Positions 6,797 through 9,094 of a stretch of DNA of 9,094 bases are shown piece by piece. The notes under the pieces are model-generated. The model was not told the origin of the DNA, made no database searches, and worked only from the letters and a program-made list of their open reading frames with translations. The stretch's first letter is position 1. Each line of letters begins with the position of its first letter. The translations under genes were made by a program, and so were the position numbers. The stretch covers positions 1-9,094 of the forward strand of contig JBCCIF010000117.1 of NCBI GenBank assembly GCA_039028335.1, written 5' to 3'. This DNA comes from JABDKJ01 sp039028335. GTDB lineage: Bacteria > Bacteroidota > Bacteroidia > Flavobacteriales_D > JABDKJ01.

Positions 6797-9094
6797 TTAG
6801 TCTTGATTTTCCTTAGCTCTGCGGTCTCTTTGCATAGGGTTTTCGCCTCCACCTTGTCTACCTTTGAAAAGCTCAAATTTGCTCGCTTGAGCACGAGGAG
6901 GCCAATAATTATTGCTCATGTCTATATCAGCAGTCTGTTGATAAGGGTCTAAGGTGACAGCTTGTAATTCTTTTTCAAGTACAAATACTTTATTGATTGT
7001 TTCATCACCCATTTTCCATATCTCAGCAGGAATATGCTGGATTTCCTTGCTGCCATCCGTATAATTGAATTCCAAGATAATTGGCATAACGAGTCCTCCT
7101 TTATTTGAAAATGTCATTTGATAAAAGTTCTTACCAGAATTCACGATTTCTTTTTCATCTTCAGATAGTTTTTTCAAATAACTTTGGTACTCTTCATAAT
7201 CCAATGCATTTGCTTCGAAGACATCTCTTTGTGAATAGAAATCTTCTAATTCAGGACGAGCTTCAACCATTGTTTCAGGAATATCTTTGCGATTCCTTTC
7301 ATCACTTAAACTGGGTGATTCGGCATTTTTCTGTTCGCGTTTAAAGGCATTTTCATTGTCCGGATTTTTAGTGTCAATTTGATACCAAGCAACATTGTCC
7401 AAAGAGATGTCTACTGCATCATTTGTATAGAACCACCCACGCCAAAACCAATCTAAGTCAACTGCAGAGGCATCTTCCATACTTCTAAAAAAGTCTGCAG
7501 GTGTTGGATGCTTGAATTTCCAACGGTTGGAATACTCTTTGAAAGCAAAGTCAAAAAGTTCTCTTCCCATAACGGTTTCTCTCAAAATATTAAGCGCTGT
7601 AGCTGGTTTGCCATATGCGTTATTTCCGAATTGGTGTATGCTTTCTGAATTCGTCATTATAGGAGAAATTTTAGATTTATCTCCCTTCATATAATTGACA
7701 ATATTTCGAGGTTCACCTCGTCTTGATGGAAAATCTCTCTGAAATTCTTGCTCCGTCAAGTATTGTAGGAAAGTGTTCAATCCTTCATCCATCCATGTCC
7801 ATTGTCGTTCATCTGAGCTGACAATCATTGGGAACCAATTATGACCTACTTCATGTATAATCACTCCGATGACGCCATATTTTGTTCGTTCTCCGTATGT
7901 CCCATCTTTTTCTGGACGCCCAAAATTGAAGCAAATCATTGGGTATTCCATCCCTATGCTTTTCGCATTTACTGAAATCGCTTTTGGATAAGGGTAATCG
8001 AAGGTATGTTTCGAGTAGGTTTTTAAAGTCTGTACGACAGCTGCTGTGCTGTATTTTTCCCAAAGTGGATTTCCTTCTTTGGGATAATAGGACATGGCCA
8101 TGACCGTTTTTCCGCTTAAAGGAACGCCTTGTGCATCCCACATGAATTTTCGCGAAGAAGCCCATCCAAAATCGCGAACATTTTCTGCTTTAAATGTCCA
8201 TGTCTTGTTTCCTTTTTCCTTCCCTTTCTCATTTTCTTCGGCTTCATCTTGAGTGATGATAAGAACAGGTTTATCTGATGAACGCGCCTTTGACAATCTT
8301 TTTTGCTGAGCACTGGTCAACACGCTTTTTGGATTTTGCAATGTCCCGGTTGAAGCCACAACGTGATCGCTAGGAACGGTTAAGTTCACTGTGTAATTTC
8401 CAAAATTAAGCGTGAATTCACCTCTACCCAGAAATTGCTTGTTTTGCCATCCTTCATTGTCACAATAAACCGCCATTCGAGGATAGAATTGAGCGATGGT
8501 ATAGAGGTAATTATCATCATCTTCAAAGTATTCATAACCGCTTCGCCCGCCTATCTTCATGCGATCATTGATATTGTACCACCATTTTATTTTTATTTGG
8601 GTTTTCGCTTTAGGAGCCAGTATTCTCGGCAAATCTATGCGCATCATGGTTTTATTGATCGTATAATCCAGATCTTTTCCCGAAGCGTCTTTCACATGAT
8701 CGATTTTGAAGCCACCGTCAAAATCATTTAACATTCTATTCAATGACCGAAAACTCATACGGTCATCAATTGAATTGGTACTGATTTTTTTACTGTCAGA
8801 ATCTTTGGCCCTTACATTCTGATCTAGTTGCACCCACAAATATTTCAAGGGGTCAGGAGAGTTATTCCAATACGTAATGGTCTCTTCTCCGTAAATTTTT
8901 TGTTCTTCATCATCAAGTCGAATATCCATAACATAATCTGCTCTTTGTTGCCAATACTCATGGCCCGGTGCACCTGAAGCAGTTCTGAAATTGTTCGGAG
9001 TAGGTAATTCTTGATAGAGTTGTCTAAATTTATTTTGATTGTAATCTTGACAAAAAAGACCGATGGAAAAGCAAAGAAAAATGCCTGTAAAAAG
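6797..9094 (-). CDS. Secreted M1-family zinc metallopeptidase, 5' partial
   Basis: The frame is open from base 9094 to the TAA at 6797-6799, giving 765 residues. The true start lies beyond the window, because the first visible residues are the hydrophobic core of a signal peptide (LFTGIFLCFSIGLFC, then QDYNQ). A Met at 8929 should not be taken as the start: SGAPGHEYWQQRADYVMDI spans it and belongs to the N-terminal beta domain. Numbering from the first visible codon, the zinc site is HEVGH at 414-418 (7841-7855) plus Glu437 in WMDEGLN, giving HEXXH-18-E. The exopeptidase motif is GMEYP at 381-385 in place of classical GAMEN, keeping the Glu. Tyr494 (NNAYGKPATAL) is the likely transition-state tyrosine. 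The C-terminus ends in a charged, Gly/Arg-rich tail (KGRQGGGENPMQR) with no T9SS sorting domain, so a periplasmic protein-degrading role is inferred. Substrate specificity is unknown. Confidence 0.93.
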   Translation of the reverse strand, partial: LFTGIFLCFSIGLFCQDYNQNKFRQLYQELPTPNNFRTASGAPGHEYWQQRADYVMDIRLDDEEQKIYGEETITYWNNSPDPLKYLWVQLDQNVRAKDSDSKKISTNSIDDRMSFRSLNRMLNDFDGGFKIDHVKDASGKDLDYTINKTMMRIDLPRILAPKAKTQIKIKWWYNINDRMKIGGRSGYEYFEDDDNYLYTIAQFYPRMAVYCDNEGWQNKQFLGRGEFTLNFGNYTVNLTVPSDHVVASTGTLQNPKSVLTSAQQKRLSKARSSDKPVLIITQDEAEENEKGKEKGNKTWTFKAENVRDFGWASSRKFMWDAQGVPLSGKTVMAMSYYPKEGNPLWEKYSTAAVVQTLKTYSKHTFDYPYPKAISVNAKSIGMEYPMICFNFGRPEKDGTYGERTKYGVIGVIIHEVGHNWFPMIVSSDERQWTWMDEGLNTFLQYLTEQEFQRDFPSRRGEPRNIVNYMKGDKSKISPIMTNSESIHQFGNNAYGKPATALNILRETVMGRELFDFAFKEYSNRWKFKHPTPADFFRSMEDASAVDLDWFWRGWFYTNDAVDISLDNVAWYQIDTKNPDNENAFKREQKNAESPSLSDERNRKDIPETMVEARPELEDFYSQRDVFEANALDYEEYQSYLKKLSEDEKEIVNSGKNFYQMTFSNKGGLVMPIILEFNYTDGSKEIQHIPAEIWKMGDETINKVFVLEKELQAVTLDPYQQTADIDMSNNYWPPRAQASKFELFKGRQGGGENPMQRDRRAKENQD

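Noticed and set aside
7851..8313. Two overlapping minus-strand frames within the M1 peptidase
   Set aside because: They sit in other frames across the catalytic domain of an intact peptidase and show low-complexity, Lys/Arg/Ser-rich translations; they are not evidence of a frameshift, since the main frame is continuous.
9050..9094. M1 peptidase as a lipoprotein, from the Cys at the end of its signal peptide
   Set aside because: The residues before the Cys read G-L-F, which is a poor lipobox because Phe at -1 is not accepted; cleavage by signal peptidase I before QDY is more likely.

Overview
The window looks like a chromosomal segment of a Bacteroidota bacterium, most likely from the order Flavobacteriales (inference). 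The base composition is AT-rich. Two secreted proteins carry the two kinds of C-terminal sorting signal used by the type IX secretion system (T9SS), which is essentially confined to this phylum. Two signal peptides end in the G|Q cleavage pattern common there. The promoter-like element upstream of the isocitrate dehydrogenase gene fits the Bacteroidota TAnnTTTG consensus. All five supported genes lie on the minus strand, so transcription runs from high to low coordinates. No gene-free stretch exceeds about 120 bases.

In transcription order: (1) 9094-6797, a secreted M1-family (gluzincin) metallopeptidase whose 5' end lies beyond the window; (2) 6727-5504, icd, NADP-dependent isocitrate dehydrogenase of the E. 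coli type, with its own candidate promoter and a strong intrinsic terminator just after its stop; (3) 5383-4439, a small secreted LamG-fold protein with a T9SS type A sorting domain; (4) 4407-3094, a MATE-family exporter that apparently starts at TTG, 31 bases after gene 3; (5) 3007-1, the first 1002 residues of a very large surface protein that runs off the window. This last protein has a signal peptide, a choice-of-anchor L domain, an Ig/PKD-like segment, nine Cys-containing repeats of 51-52 residues, further Ig-like sequence and the start of a T9SS type B (gliding-motility-associated) sorting domain.

The last gene has no stop codon inside the window and fills about a third of it. An ORF search that requires a stop would leave that third looking empty, although it is coding throughout.

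The genes do not form one pathway. Icd is central metabolism (TCA cycle). The M1 peptidase is probably periplasmic protein turnover. The LamG protein and the repeat protein are T9SS cargo, probably displayed on or released from the cell surface. The MATE pump sits between these two cargo genes. I found no RNA genes, mobile elements, CRISPR arrays or defence modules. The most notable structure is the repeat array, which holds an exact 153-base period over eight consecutive units, with neighbouring units looking most alike in pairs.
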